Of a DNA stretch of 64,000 nt, positions 44,811-55,435 are shown in pieces. The stretch covers positions 151,523,890-151,587,889 of the forward strand of contig CAXKWD010000009.1 in NCBI GenBank assembly GCA_964059195.1, given 5' to 3'. The notes under the pieces were generated by a model, which worked only from the letters and a program-made list of their open reading frames with translations, did not search any database and was not told where the DNA came from. This DNA is from Ectobius pallidus. Lineage: Eukaryota; Arthropoda; Insecta; Blattodea; Ectobiidae. The translations under genes were made by a program, and so were the position numbers. Position 1 is the first letter of the stretch, and every line of letters starts with the position of its first letter.

Positions 44811-45629
44811 CTAGCTTAAAAGACCCGGTGTCGCCCGGGTTTTGTATTTTGTAATTGGAAATTAGCTTATGAAGGATTTTCAATTTTAAATTCTAGGTCC
44901 TTATATAGGCATTATAATTTGAAATAGGAAGAACGACTTATTACACTCAAACTATTCCCTCAGAAAACGCTTGATATAGTTTTTTATGGCTCATAGAGGA
45001 TCTAGAATTTTGCATCCCATCGCTTGTACAGTGCACAGCAAGCCTGGTAGAGGTTTAAATAAGAAGAAACAGAAATTCCTGTAACATAAAATTGTAATAT
45101 CGAGGCGGGAAATTTCCCACTCTTATGTTACCATAAAGCATTATCACTTTCATACTTTTCTCTCCAAAAACCTGCGATATAATATAATAATATACACATT
45201 ACCATACCTCGTTTTGTTTTCTCTATGTCCAGGGTAGAGAAAGTTATGTGATTCCATTATTTTAGTGGATTTCATTCTGTAATATTTATTTATAACATGA
45301 ATTATTTTGATAACTTCTCTTGTTTGTCAAAAGTGCATTTCATTTGTTTTTTCCAAGCCCACCTGATACCATTTGGCAACAATATATTCTGTGATTTGGA
45401 ATTGATAATTCTATGTAAAAAGGGATTAAGTATTTTCAAAAACATTTAATTTTTGGCATTTAGAATCAGAATTTTTCAAAATCCTTTCTTAGTGAGCACC
45501 TACATTATGCAACGAAGGTACTGTCAAAATTCCAAGTCTCTACCTGTTATAGTTTAGGCTGTACATTGATTCCTGTCATTCAGTCAATCAGTCAGTCAGT
45601 CAGGACAAAGCCTTTTATATATATAGAGA
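44811..45629 (-). mobile_element. Non-autonomous Helitron, copy D
   Basis: Minus strand: 5' end TCTCTATATATATAAAAGGC at 45629, 3' hairpin CCCGGGCGACACCGGG, TCTTTTAAG, CTAG at 44811 followed by T. 819 bp, no coding frame. It lies 34 bp from copy C in the same orientation, so the two are tandem. Confidence 0.88.
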
Positions 45630-45795
45630 CTTATACAATTTGGTATTGATTTATGGCGGGCATTGTTGAACGTTCTCCTTTCTTTCTACACCAATCAAAA
45701 AAGAGGAAATACTGACGTGAAAAGCAACATTAAGAAAATTGCCTCAACATCGATATCTACAATTATAGGTCTATTGCCTCAAGAAAGGCTGTAAA

Positions 45796-46116
45796 TCAAG
45801 TTTTGCAATAGAAGTATTGAAGTATTGTAAGCTCTACATATTTTTTCAAATACTCCGGGATGGTGTGGAATGATTTCGCAGGCTTCCATGACACGTCGAT
45901 GAAAAGTTTATCATCCGGGATGCAACAGTCCATGATTCGACAAGTGCATGCATGTCTAGAAGCAAGAGGAGGGCATTTCGAGCATTTGTTATGAGTTTTG
46001 TGTGTTGGCGTGTTACGAGTGTACCAATGTGTTGAACAGTTCCTAACGAGAAAACAAGGATTATGGGACCTATGTTCATATGAACTTTTTCCCTTCATTT
46101 GGTGTAAGGAACTCAT
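45796..46116 (-). other. Unidentified 106-codon open frame
   Basis: MSSLHQMKGKSSYEHRSH.. with CSKCPPLASRHACTC and DCCIPDDKLFIDVSWKP. A second frame over the same DNA (45846-46079) is also open (VQHIGTLVTRQHTKL, LLLLLDMHALVES), so at most one is real and I cannot decide which. The DNA is richer in GC than its surroundings. It may be an exon or transposon remnant. Confidence 0.25.
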
Positions 46117-46159
46117 GGCCGAAGTTTGTAAAAGTAATTTTGAAACACTCTATATATAA

Positions 46160-47137
46160 TTTAATATTATAGTCTCCTGAAATAATCTAACATTAGTCTT
46201 TCATTATACACATAAGATAGTCTAAAAATTAATTAAAAGACCCAGTATAATGATGTCAGTTTTATTGCGAAGAAAAATAATTTTAAACTATGTGAAAGTT
46301 TTTGAATGATCTATAACCATGAATGAGTCAAGTTTGTCCTTAAGGCTTGTTTTCGAATGGTTAGAATTATAGCATCATTTGCAGTCACCTTATTTTAAGG
46401 TATATTCTAGTTCATAATCCAATTCAAAATCTGTCTTAAAAGAAAATTAAAAAATAGATCACTCCAATCACACTTGCCTGGTAGTGGGCATATTTGGGAC
46501 CGACTTTAAAAACTTTCGTCTCATAAAACACCTAATACATAGACGAACAATCTGCCCTAAATGTTACACTTTCTTTTATAACACGATCTAGCGAAAAGTA
46601 GCGTAAATTCCGCCATATTTTTATCTCCGGTAAGGCGATTGGACGTTAGAGGAGTGACGTCACACCAGCAGAACACGTAGACTTATGGGAAACAGGTTCA
46701 CAAACACAACCAACTTTGCTGGAGAGATATATTATGGCAAATTTACGAAACGGGAGAATTCAGAATGCCCTACAAAATTAACATCACCATTCATAACCTA
46801 ACAGAACCCGTCACTACTGATATCTGATAAGCAATGTACAAGAAGCGTCATGTTGGTCAACCTGTCTCGCTGAGAAACAAAAAAAAACATCACCCGTCCG
46901 TGGAAACCTGCGCACATCGCGAGATGCCCCCCCCCCTACATTTCGACTTTGTCAAATAAAATATAAACTTGACGGTGTAATGCCGCATTCACATAGAAAA
47001 TTAACCGTAAACTTAACAACATAAAAGTTGGTAACAGCCAATCACAAATGAGAATGTGAAAGCTGATAAAATGGCCGCCACAGACGAAAATAATTTCATA
47101 TGCTTATTAAACATGTGAAGACCTTTAAAAAAATTCC
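46160..47137. other. Unassigned; includes a third partial copy of the 52-kb repeat
   Basis: 46365-46480 (CATTTGCAGTCACC, TTAAGGTAT, AATCTGTCTTAAAAG) resembles the segment downstream of the exon-like pieces at 52021 and 54207. The rest holds no recognised feature; a C run is near 46927. Confidence 0.4.
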
Positions 47138-47710
47138 TTTAGGCAGGCCTACAGGCTGAGGTATATTCCGAAGTGCTTTTGGTTTAATTTATTGTCGCTG
47201 CACAGCACTCTTCTTCTTTAGCCTTGGCATGACAAACCCGCAATAATAACTGCAGAAAAAAAGGAAAGAGCACTTTTTCAAACATTCAAAAATCGCCTTA
47301 TATGAGAACTATCAAGAAGCTAGTTTTTTTATTTGTAGAGTACTCATGAAGAGCTTTTCAACGATACCCCACAAGACGTGGTTTCAAAAATTTTGAATTG
47401 CCATCCCCCACCCCCAAAACCCCCGAATCGTTGGTGTCACTGTGAACTCCATAGGGAGTACTCTAATTTATTCAAACAAAGTTTCCCTCTATACTTCATA
47501 GGGGCCGAGATATAAATTTTTTTCACAATTTCAACTCCCTCCAAGACCCCCCCCCCCTTATAACTTATATCAATATCACAAAAAATTGAACGGGCGGTGG
47601 TTTCGTACTTGTTAGGGAGGCATGAAACGTAAAGATATGAAAGAATTTTTCGAAAGTCATGATATGGTATCCATTACAATAGGTAGATTTTTCTTCGAAA
47701 TCTACCTAAA
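47138..47710 (+). mobile_element. R3 family element, copy 2
   Basis: TTTAGGCAGGCCTACAGGC to TCTACCTAAA. It keeps CAACGATACCCCACAAGACG and GAACGGGCGGTGGTTTCG, but lacks most of the interior present in copy 1. Confidence 0.75.
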
Positions 47711-48336
47711 ATTAAAATCATTCAAGTGTACGTATACATATACAAATTAACAGCATATTATATTTACTACTGTAGTTCATTTCTTAGATAACTAATGTCC
47801 ATATATTTTCCTTCAATGCTATCGTACAAACAGGGATAAGGATACAACAAGTTTCTCATTTATTTCCACTTCTGTCTCCTTTTCTGTTCTCTGATTGGTT
47901 GTATCGTTACTTAATGCGAAAGATTGCAGTTTGCAAGGTTCTAACGTTTAATTTTACGTTACGTTTAAAGTTTACATGATGCATTGTGAATGGTCCCATT
48001 GAAAACGCTTCGCTCATTGGGGCTCCGCACCTAAACCCTCGCTGAGATTCTCGAGATAGGTTTTTAAAAGATCTAAGGGAGATAGAGTGCGTGTAATTAG
48101 TCTGCTGTATTGGCTAAATATTTTGTTTACGTAGATTTCGTAGCCTATCTATGTAAATATTCAATTTAGCATTGCCTATTACGATCGGAAAAATCATAGA
48201 AAGACACAAACAAGTAAAAATGCGAGATTTCATCTCCGAGTTATGATTAAAGAATATAAATTATGAAATTTCTTTAACAGATAGAAGCAAATTTTGTTAG
48301 TTCTGGACTAAAATACGTTAATTGGATTCAATTATT
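47711..48336. other. Unassigned sequence
   Basis: No gene, tRNA-like box or repeat end recognised. 48000-48060 resembles 54700-54760 (GGGGCTC..CCTAAACC.., GAGGTTCTCG / GAGATTCTCGAG), an R4-associated flank. Confidence 0.35.
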
Positions 48337-48394
48337 ATGAACCCGAGACTTCAGATTGAGAGTCGAAGACGTTACTATCTCGACCACCCCGTTA
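48337..48394 (-). repeat. Degenerate tRNA-like sequence
   Basis: Minus strand: GGGGTGGTCGAGATAGTAACG (A-box-like), GTCTTCGACTCTCAATC and CTCGGGTTCATAAT (damaged B box). Same general type as 62827-62889. Probably the head of a tRNA-derived SINE; no acceptor stem. Confidence 0.45.
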
Positions 48395-48474
48395 GGTTTA
48401 CGGAAATAATTATTTCTAAACTTTCAGAGCCTTACGTGAACATTGTTTGATAATACCATTGCCATGGAAACCGA

Positions 48475-48775
48475 GCCCTCTTTCGGGGGGTTTTAAGGGC
48501 TAACAATTTTTAAAAATTTACTTTTTTGGAATTTTCCTGTGGTTTACAGCCTAAAAGCTATATGTGTACCAATTTCAAATTTCTAGCTCATATGGAAGTG
48601 GGCAAACATTAATGTCAGTGAGCCGAACCCTTTTTCGGGTTTTTTTAGGGCTAAATATTAAAAAAATAACTTTTTGGAATTTTCCTGTGGTTTACAGTTT
48701 AAAAGCTATAAGTGTACGAAATTTCAAGTTTCTAGCTCATCTGAAGTGGGCAAACAATGTCAGCGTGTGAGTGAG
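48475..48775 (+). repeat. Dispersed repeat family R4, copy 2 (two tandem units)
   Basis: Two units of about 140 bp, each with CCCTTTTTCGGG or CCTCTTTCGGG, GGAATTTTCCTGTGGTTTAC, AAAAGCTATA and TTTCTAGCTCAT, then GTGGGCAAAC. Ends in GTGAGTGAGTCAGCCATGTGG. Reverse match of 18630-18860. Confidence 0.65.
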
Positions 48776-49184
48776 TCAGCCATGTGGCTTTATATTATAC
48801 GGATTGCCCCGAACTTTTAAGTTTACGGTTAATTTTCTATGTGAATGCGCCATTACTTCACATAAGGGGTTTGAGGGAGCTCAAAACAAGATTGCTGTGA
48901 AGTTTTAGAAATAACAGAGGCATCTGGCTGACAACTACGGCTGATTTAACGTAACAGAAAACAAAACTAATTGACCTAACTCATACAACGAAACACCAGT
49001 GTATCAATGTTTATGTGACATTTCTTTAGATTAGTCAAATGTTTTACAAGTTCATTTTGAAGAGGAAAACTCTTCTGGAGCGGAAAACAACCCCTTTTAA
49101 TTCCCATGTTTCAATTTACGCACTGTATCTCTCACGTAACCCAAGTCAACTTTTGTTGTAATAATTTAGTATGGTTAGTTTATT
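48776..49184. other. Unassigned sequence
   Basis: No supported feature. Confidence 0.35.
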
Positions 49185-50327
49185 AAGTGCCAGTATGGTA
49201 CTTTATGAGATTGTGTGGTGGACGAAAAAATGTCTGTCCGTGTGTCTGTACGCGCCATAACTCAAATACTCTTTTTCGGATTTTCATGAAACTTGGAAAA
49301 CACATTTGTAATGTCCATGGGAAGAACCCTATTGATATTGAACCAAATCGGTTCACCGGTACCGGAGTAATGCCCAATTTAGTGCCTATTTTAATAGATA
49401 ATATTAGAAAGGCGCCATAGCTCAAATACGCTGTATCCGATTGCCACGAAACTTGGTATACCCATTTATGACGCCCATGAAAAGTGCCCTATTGAATTTG
49501 AACCTAATCTGTTGACCGGTGCCGGAGTAAAACCCAATTTAGTGTCTACTTTAAAGGCACAATAACTCAAATACGCTTTATCGGATATTTATGAAACTTC
49601 GTATACGCATTTATAATGTCCATGGGAAGACGTTTATTGATATTGGATCAAATCGGTTGGCCAGTACCGGAATAATTCCCAATTTAGTGTTTTTATGTTA
49701 ATATATAAGAAGTCGCGATAACTCAAATATGCTTTATTGGATTTTCCTGAAATTTTGTATACCCATTTATAATGTACGTGGAAAGACGTCTACTGATATT
49801 GGACCAAATCGGTAGACCGGTACCGGAGTAAAACCCAATTTAGTGAATATTTTAAAGACGCGGTAACTCAAATACGCTTTACCGGATTTTTATGAAACTT
49901 GGTATACACATTTATAATGTCCATGGGAAGACGTCTATTCATAATGGATAAAATCGATTGACCTGTTTCGGAGTAATGCTCAATTTAGTGCCTATTTTAT
50001 GGTAAGATACGTATTCGAAAGAATTTATAAAAAAAAAATGAAAATCCGTTATCTTGACAACATAGCCTATTGTTTTACTGTGATCTTATAAGGCCTTGGA
50101 AATTAAAATACAGGTAGCTATGACAAAAAACATATTCATTGACATGCGCTTATCCAACTAGACCGTTAAAATGACCCAGGTAGCCGAGATGGTAGACCTT
50201 TCCTCTTCCGTAAGCCCTGCTTAATGAATAAGTCTGGAGCTTAACTTGGAAATCAATTTTAAAAAAAACATATTCTGCATATCATAATTACAGTCATAAC
50301 TGATTAAACAAAAACATACTGGCACTT
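49185..50327. mobile_element. AAGTGCC-family element, copy 3, with five tandem subrepeats
   Basis: Perfect 13-bp ends AAGTGCCAGTATG and CATACTGGCACTT. Inside, units starting at about 49253, 49415, 49560, 49714 and 49861 each read ATAACTCAAATACGCT, ATGAAACTTGGTATACCC, TTTATAATGTCCATGGGAAG, ATATTGGACCAAATCGGT and ACCGGAGTAA. Copies 1 and 2 have only one such unit. The right third holds TAAGCCCTGCTTAATGAA. An A-box-like AGGTAGCCGAGATGGTAGAC lies near 50180. Confidence 0.85.
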
Positions 50328-50524
50328 TGTTACATCAGTTTACCTGATTTTATTTAGATTAGCTAAAGCTATGGATATAAGTTTCACAAGAATATACAAG
50401 TAACACGATAATACTTTAGTATGACTAAACAATGTTGTACAAAATCTATAATCATTAACTCACCGATTGCGTAATAGGCAGAATGTTTCTTTCCTAGTCG
50501 AGCATTCATATGACGCAACGGAAA

Positions 50525-51181
50525 TCAAAATCGGATGTTTATGAAAAGTCATAATTTTAACCTGACCTTCCTTCTCGCCGCAAACACAAATTAAACACGA
50601 ATTGCAAATTTGTTATTGTAATCGGATCATTTTTATTTTGTATAGGCCTATAACGTCATATTCTGGTCATTTTCTTAATCTTGGTCATATTTCCGTCATA
50701 TCTGTAATTTCACGTCATATTTCAGTTACAAATTCGGTAAAAGAGCATAGTTATGCAGTATGCCTATCTGCACTAAATTGTCGCCTTAAATTTTTTCGAA
50801 AGAGAGTCACGAATATTTTGGTTTTACTGTAAGTGAAATCCGAAGGGACAATAACATGTAATAGCACAATTACCTCTTCCTCCTTGTTGTTAACAACTTC
50901 AACAGATATATTTTCAAAAGATTTTTCGTTCACATTTGCAGTGATACCCTATGCGGAAACATTAACAAATTAGAAATTATTTACAAGTAAAACTATAAAT
51001 CACCTGTAAAATTGTTAAAAAGTTATTATCTGATTGAATTAATATGACATAATAAATTTATTGTCATTAAAGTTTTAAATTGGAACATTCACTTTTAGAA
51101 AATACGTTCTTTTATGACGTCATTTTTAGGATTTTGCACTCATATTTTCCACTTCTTTAGGTCACAAACATCCGAACCCTA
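50525..51181. mobile_element. hAT element, TAGGG..CGGATG family, copy 3 (left end decayed)
   Basis: The right end ACATCCGAACCCTA is clean; the left end keeps only CGGATGTTTATGA. Interior words TCATATTTCCGTCATATC and TTTTTAGG match other copies. No duplication of GTAATAAT is visible on the left, so the left edge is approximate. Confidence 0.65.
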
Positions 51182-51780
51182 GTAATAATTAACCTTACAT
51201 ACATTGCATTCTGTACCATTGCAGTGTTGGATGGTTAAAATTCTATTGTGTTCTTGAGGGAAGCAACCAGCAGCGAAGGCAGAAAATAATCTCTGGGAGG
51301 GTCGAAATTGCCGGGGGGTTCGGGGGTATGGTATCCCCCCCTCCAAGAAAGGGAGTCCGGGGGTTTGCACCCGGAAATTTTTCGATATTGAACTAATGAA
51401 AATCACATTTTATGCTACTTTAACACTGGAAAGCTAGTTAGCAAAATTACCCAAGACAAGCCAACTTAAACAAGAAATCGTTACATAAGTTATAACTCAA
51501 GTTAAATAACACATGGAACAGTGGAAATAATATGACTACATTTTTACCGATTCACTATTTTATTAAATAAAATAACTAAATATTTGATAAAACTGAGCTT
51601 GAATAACTGCAGCAATAATCTAATACAAAAACAGAATTTTAGGTTTTGACTTGGTCCGTACACCCTGGATCTTCCCCCTTATTTTTAACCTCCATTAATA
51701 CGAAAATCCTACTACCTACTTGGCTAACAGAATTTGTGGTAATGACTCACATATTTCTGTTGTTTATCAGCCGAAACGTT
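51182..51780. other. Unassigned sequence
   Basis: Contains a G/C-homopolymer patch (51310-51365) with CCGGGGGGTTCGGGG. No gene recognised. Confidence 0.4.
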
Positions 51781-51798
51781 TCTTCAAATAGAGACAGG

Positions 51799-51958
51799 TC
51801 AAGATACTTTCAGTCCCAGAATTATATTCATATCTGACAGAAACTGCTGGTAGTGAAGTTTTTCGAAACGTGCAGCCGCATCTCTGAGACCTCCGTTCAT
51901 GTCCAGGTTCAACTCGCAACGGCTGCAACACGAGGAAGTTGAACTACGGCTCCTACCA
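51799..51958 (-). other. Candidate terminal coding exon, copy 1
   Basis: On the minus strand, CTTGATTTGACTTCAG forms an acceptor. After one base completing a split codon, 52 codons stay open (GRSRSSTSSCCSRCELNLDM, NGGLRDAAARFEKLHYQQFL, SDMNIILGLKVS), then TGA at 51799-51801. Composition is unlike chance frames of the area. A degraded paralogue lies 2.2 kb away at 54005-54137. I do not recognise the peptide. It may be a real last exon of a minus-strand gene or a transposed piece. Confidence 0.4.
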
Positions 51959-53173
51959 CTGAAGTCAAATCAAGCACACAACTAACATTACAATAATATA
52001 AAAAAAATTCTTTATGTAATAGCATTTGCAGTCACGTTGTTTTAAGATACATTATTTAATCCATTATTTAATTATAAAACTGCTTTCAAATCGTAAATGA
52101 AATTTAAAAAAAGATGTACATTTGACTACCCCTGCTGATCATGGGAGTGGCAGCGATCTCGGAAAATTCCTATACAGACTAACAAGTAATAGAGACATAA
52201 GTAAAAATTTTAACGGGGATACTTGTGTATAGAGATTAACTTGTAGACTCAAAATAAGGGGACTCACTCCGAAAGGGGGGGGGGGGTTTGAGTCTGGTAA
52301 AGTCATGCATTACATTTTATTTTTTCCACAAACAGGGACATCTGGATGACCATGAGGTGTTCAGAATATAAAACAATAAGTTATTATTATTAACGAGTGG
52401 AAATTAATGCTCAATCAGAAGATGAAATAAGCAAATATGCTGAAAATTTTGTAAAATATGCTTTGGAACGAATGCAATATGATCATTTAAGCAATTTGAA
52501 ACTTTAAATTCAATTATTAGCTGAATTACGTTATAAACTACAAAATATTGTATAAATTACATTACAAACTTAAACAAAAAAAAATCCAACAAAATTTAGT
52601 AAATTGGAAACTAATGAAGCTACACTACGCTTTACAACCAGTTTCGAAAACATTAGGCTATTTATTCTCAATATTATACTACTGTCTGTTCTCAAAACTT
52701 TCACTTGAACAAATATTCTGTATCGAATTAACATAAATGTGCACAATGTATGTCAAACATGCTGTTCAAAATGTGGCAAACAGATAAAATATGTACAAAA
52801 TATTTTAAAATCAAGCAAATATGCATTATCGAAAATCTAACAAAATATGCAATAATATGCTAAAGAAGCCACCAATTTTGTCTTATTTCCGTTATGTCTT
52901 GTACACATTTTAATACTAGCGTGTAATGGTATGCATTTTTTAAAAGTATTATTTTTCATGAACTTTCGGGTCTAATTATAATATAATATAAAACTCAGAA
53001 CATAGAAAATGAAAAGTGAGTAACCTAACTCATAATTACACAGGTTTGTATAAATGGTCACATATCACTAATGAGTCTCAAGATAATTAGGCAGATGTTC
53101 CGTATTTCCTCATTTGAGAAGTTCATTTTGAGGAGAAAAAGTTTCGTTAATTTTTCGAAGTTCCCTCTCCATT
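51959..53173. other. Repeat flank and AT-rich sequence
   Basis: 51959-52140 is shared with 54138-54310 (TAGCATTTGCAGTCAC, AAACTGCTTTCAA, AGATGTACATTTGACT). A G-run lies at 52277-52289. 52380-52870 is rich in AAATATGC, like interiors of the hAT family, but without ends. Confidence 0.5.
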
Positions 53174-53731
53174 TTTAGGTAGACTTCGAAGAAAAATCTA
53201 CCTATTGCATGACTTTCGAAAAATTCTTTCATATCTTGACGTTTCATGCCTCCCTAAGTACGAAACCACCGCCCGTTCAAAAACAAATTTTGTGATATAT
53301 ATATATCTTTACACGCTAGCGGCCGTTATTTTGAAGATATTTGAACCAAATTTTATTATGTTATTTCTAGGCCCAATAGTTCGGACAAGTTCGTTAATGA
53401 GCAAAATTGGCCCAAAGGGGGGTCGGCGGAGGGGATTAAAATTTTGAAAAATTAATATCTCGACCCCTATGAAGTATAGAGGGAAACTTTGTTTGAATAA
53501 ATTAGAGTAATCCCTATGGAGTTCACAGTGACACCAACGATTCGGGGGTTTTTGGGGCACGAGTGGGGGTGGGGGATGGAAATTCGAAATTTTTGAAACC
53601 ACGTATTATGGGGTATCGTTGAAAAGCTCTTGACGATGACTCTACAAATCAATGACTAGTTTCTCGATAGCTCTCATATAAGGCGAGATTTAGCACTTCG
53701 AAATCTACCTCAGCCTGTAGGCCTGCCTAAA
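53174..53731 (-). mobile_element. R3 family element, copy 3
   Basis: Reverse orientation: TTTAGGTAGA at the left and GGCCTGCCTAAA at the right. Shares CACCGCCCGTTC, TCGGACAAGTTCGTTAATG and GGGGTATCGTTGAAAAGC with copy 1. No transposase. Confidence 0.75.
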
Positions 53732-54004
53732 GGGAATTTTTAAATTTTTATATGGTATATCTCAATTGAGTAAAATAATATGGGCTGTAGATGGTTGTAA
53801 TACTTGAATACTGTAGGTTTGGTTAGGTTAGTTAAAAATATGAACGTAACTTTACAACTCCTGTGTTCTGAGGGGGGCAATCAAGTCCAGTAGTTTAAGC
53901 CCTGTAAATAGATAATTCAGTCTTAATACTGAGAACAGTTTGAATTTTATAACGAAAACTACGATATTCACTCACCTATTTCTGTTCTTCAAGTAGAGAC
54001 AAGC

Positions 54005-54137
54005 CTAGATATTTCCAACCCCCAATTTTATTCATATCTGACAGAAATTTCTAGTATTGAAGTTTGTCTCTCACACATCCGTTCGTGTCCAAGTTCAACT
54101 CGCAATGGCGGAGGAAGTTGAACTAATGCTCCTACCA
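54005..54137 (-). pseudogene. Degraded copy of the exon-like segment
   Basis: Same acceptor context (TTGATTTGACTTCAG) and same start (TGGTAGGAGC), then a deletion removes the region encoding SCCSR, and the later part (GAGTTGAACTTGGACACGAACGGATG) is out of frame or stopped. Flanking sequence on both sides also matches copy 1, so the duplicated block is at least ~330 bp (53980-54310). Confidence 0.5.
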
Positions 54138-54310
54138 CTGAAGTCAAATCAAGCACGTAACTAACATTAAACCCCTTTTATATTGAACATAAATAATTGA
54201 ATATTAGCATTTGCAGTCACTTAATTTTAAGGCATCTCTTGTTCGTAAATAACCGAATTCCAAAACTGCTTTCAAGTCTTCGAGAACATTAATAAATAGA
54301 TGTACATTTG

Positions 54311-55435
54311 ACTGATCATAGCGTGATTGTGCAATCATCTATTTTTAACCACTCCTGGCAGTTATCACGAGAAATTCCTGAATACAGATAAAAATATAAA
54401 AAAAAAACTTCTGCCATCCGCTCACATTAACTGAATATCCGTGGCTTGGTTTTAAAAGGGCCAATGCCAATTTCTTGCAAAAATGAGATCTATGCATTAT
54501 TGAGCTCGGCTAGTCTTTATCTTTCGTTTAATAAAGTGTTGCTATTAATAGACATAATACAGAAACCTTAGAGGCCAACGTCGGAAGTTCTCAGCAAAAA
54601 AATGTTACTTCTACAAAGGCTTCAAAGTCAGCTATCTCAAAAGCAAGTTTTCTGACATTGACCCTTTTCGAACCAAGCCACAGAAATATAAAAAGTCGCT
54701 TGGCCCGCTGGGGGCTCTGCCCCAAACCTAGATGAGGTTCTCGGGAGATAAAGTCCGTGTACTTAGACTGTCTGATAGCTTAATACAGTTTAGCCATGAA
54801 GGGGGGAAAAAAAAAAGAAGAGAAAAAACTGCGGAAAGACTTTAGGATTTTTTGGGGGTAAAAAAATTAAAATCCTAACTTTTTGGAATTTTGCCGTCGG
54901 TAGAAGCTAAAAGGTATAAGACTGCCAAATCTCAGGTTTCTAGCCCATCTGGAAGTGAGTAAACATTAATGGTTTATTTTACGGAGTAGATTTCAACCGA
55001 TATTAAAAGATGAAATGGGCAATACACCTTTCTCGTTTCACGTTATGATTTCTATGAGAGGCCGTATTTTAAGGCGTGCGTATTCAGTTGTTTCAGCCTC
55101 ACCAGGCAAGACTGAGTTTCTGGTGGCTTATAATTACCCTTCAGAGAAATTCTCGACAAATAAAAACTTTAGCTCCTAGTATAAACATCTCATGTAGAAA
55201 ACTGTTGGAACCGTTTTAGAGAAAATCGCGAGAAACTAAATTTTCTTCTTGTAAAATGCCATTAAGTTTAGGTCCTTGTGGTCTCCGGATGTCATCTGGC
55301 CATCATTATCATCTTCATCCCATCCTCGCCTTGTTCGGCATGAGTGTGTGTCGTCCTATGTATAGGCTACGTGTTGTCTCTGAGGTGGCCCGGCATTAGG
55401 CTGATCACTGGTCATTGTATGTAGGTGATTCATAG
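54311..55435. other. Repeat fragments and unassigned sequence
   Basis: 54840-54975 is an R4 fragment (TTTGGAATTTTGCCGTCGG, AAAAGGTATAAG, TTTCTAGCCCATCTGGAAG). 55100-55250 is an R1 fragment on the minus strand (GAAGGGTAATTATAAGCCAC). Otherwise nothing. Confidence 0.5.
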
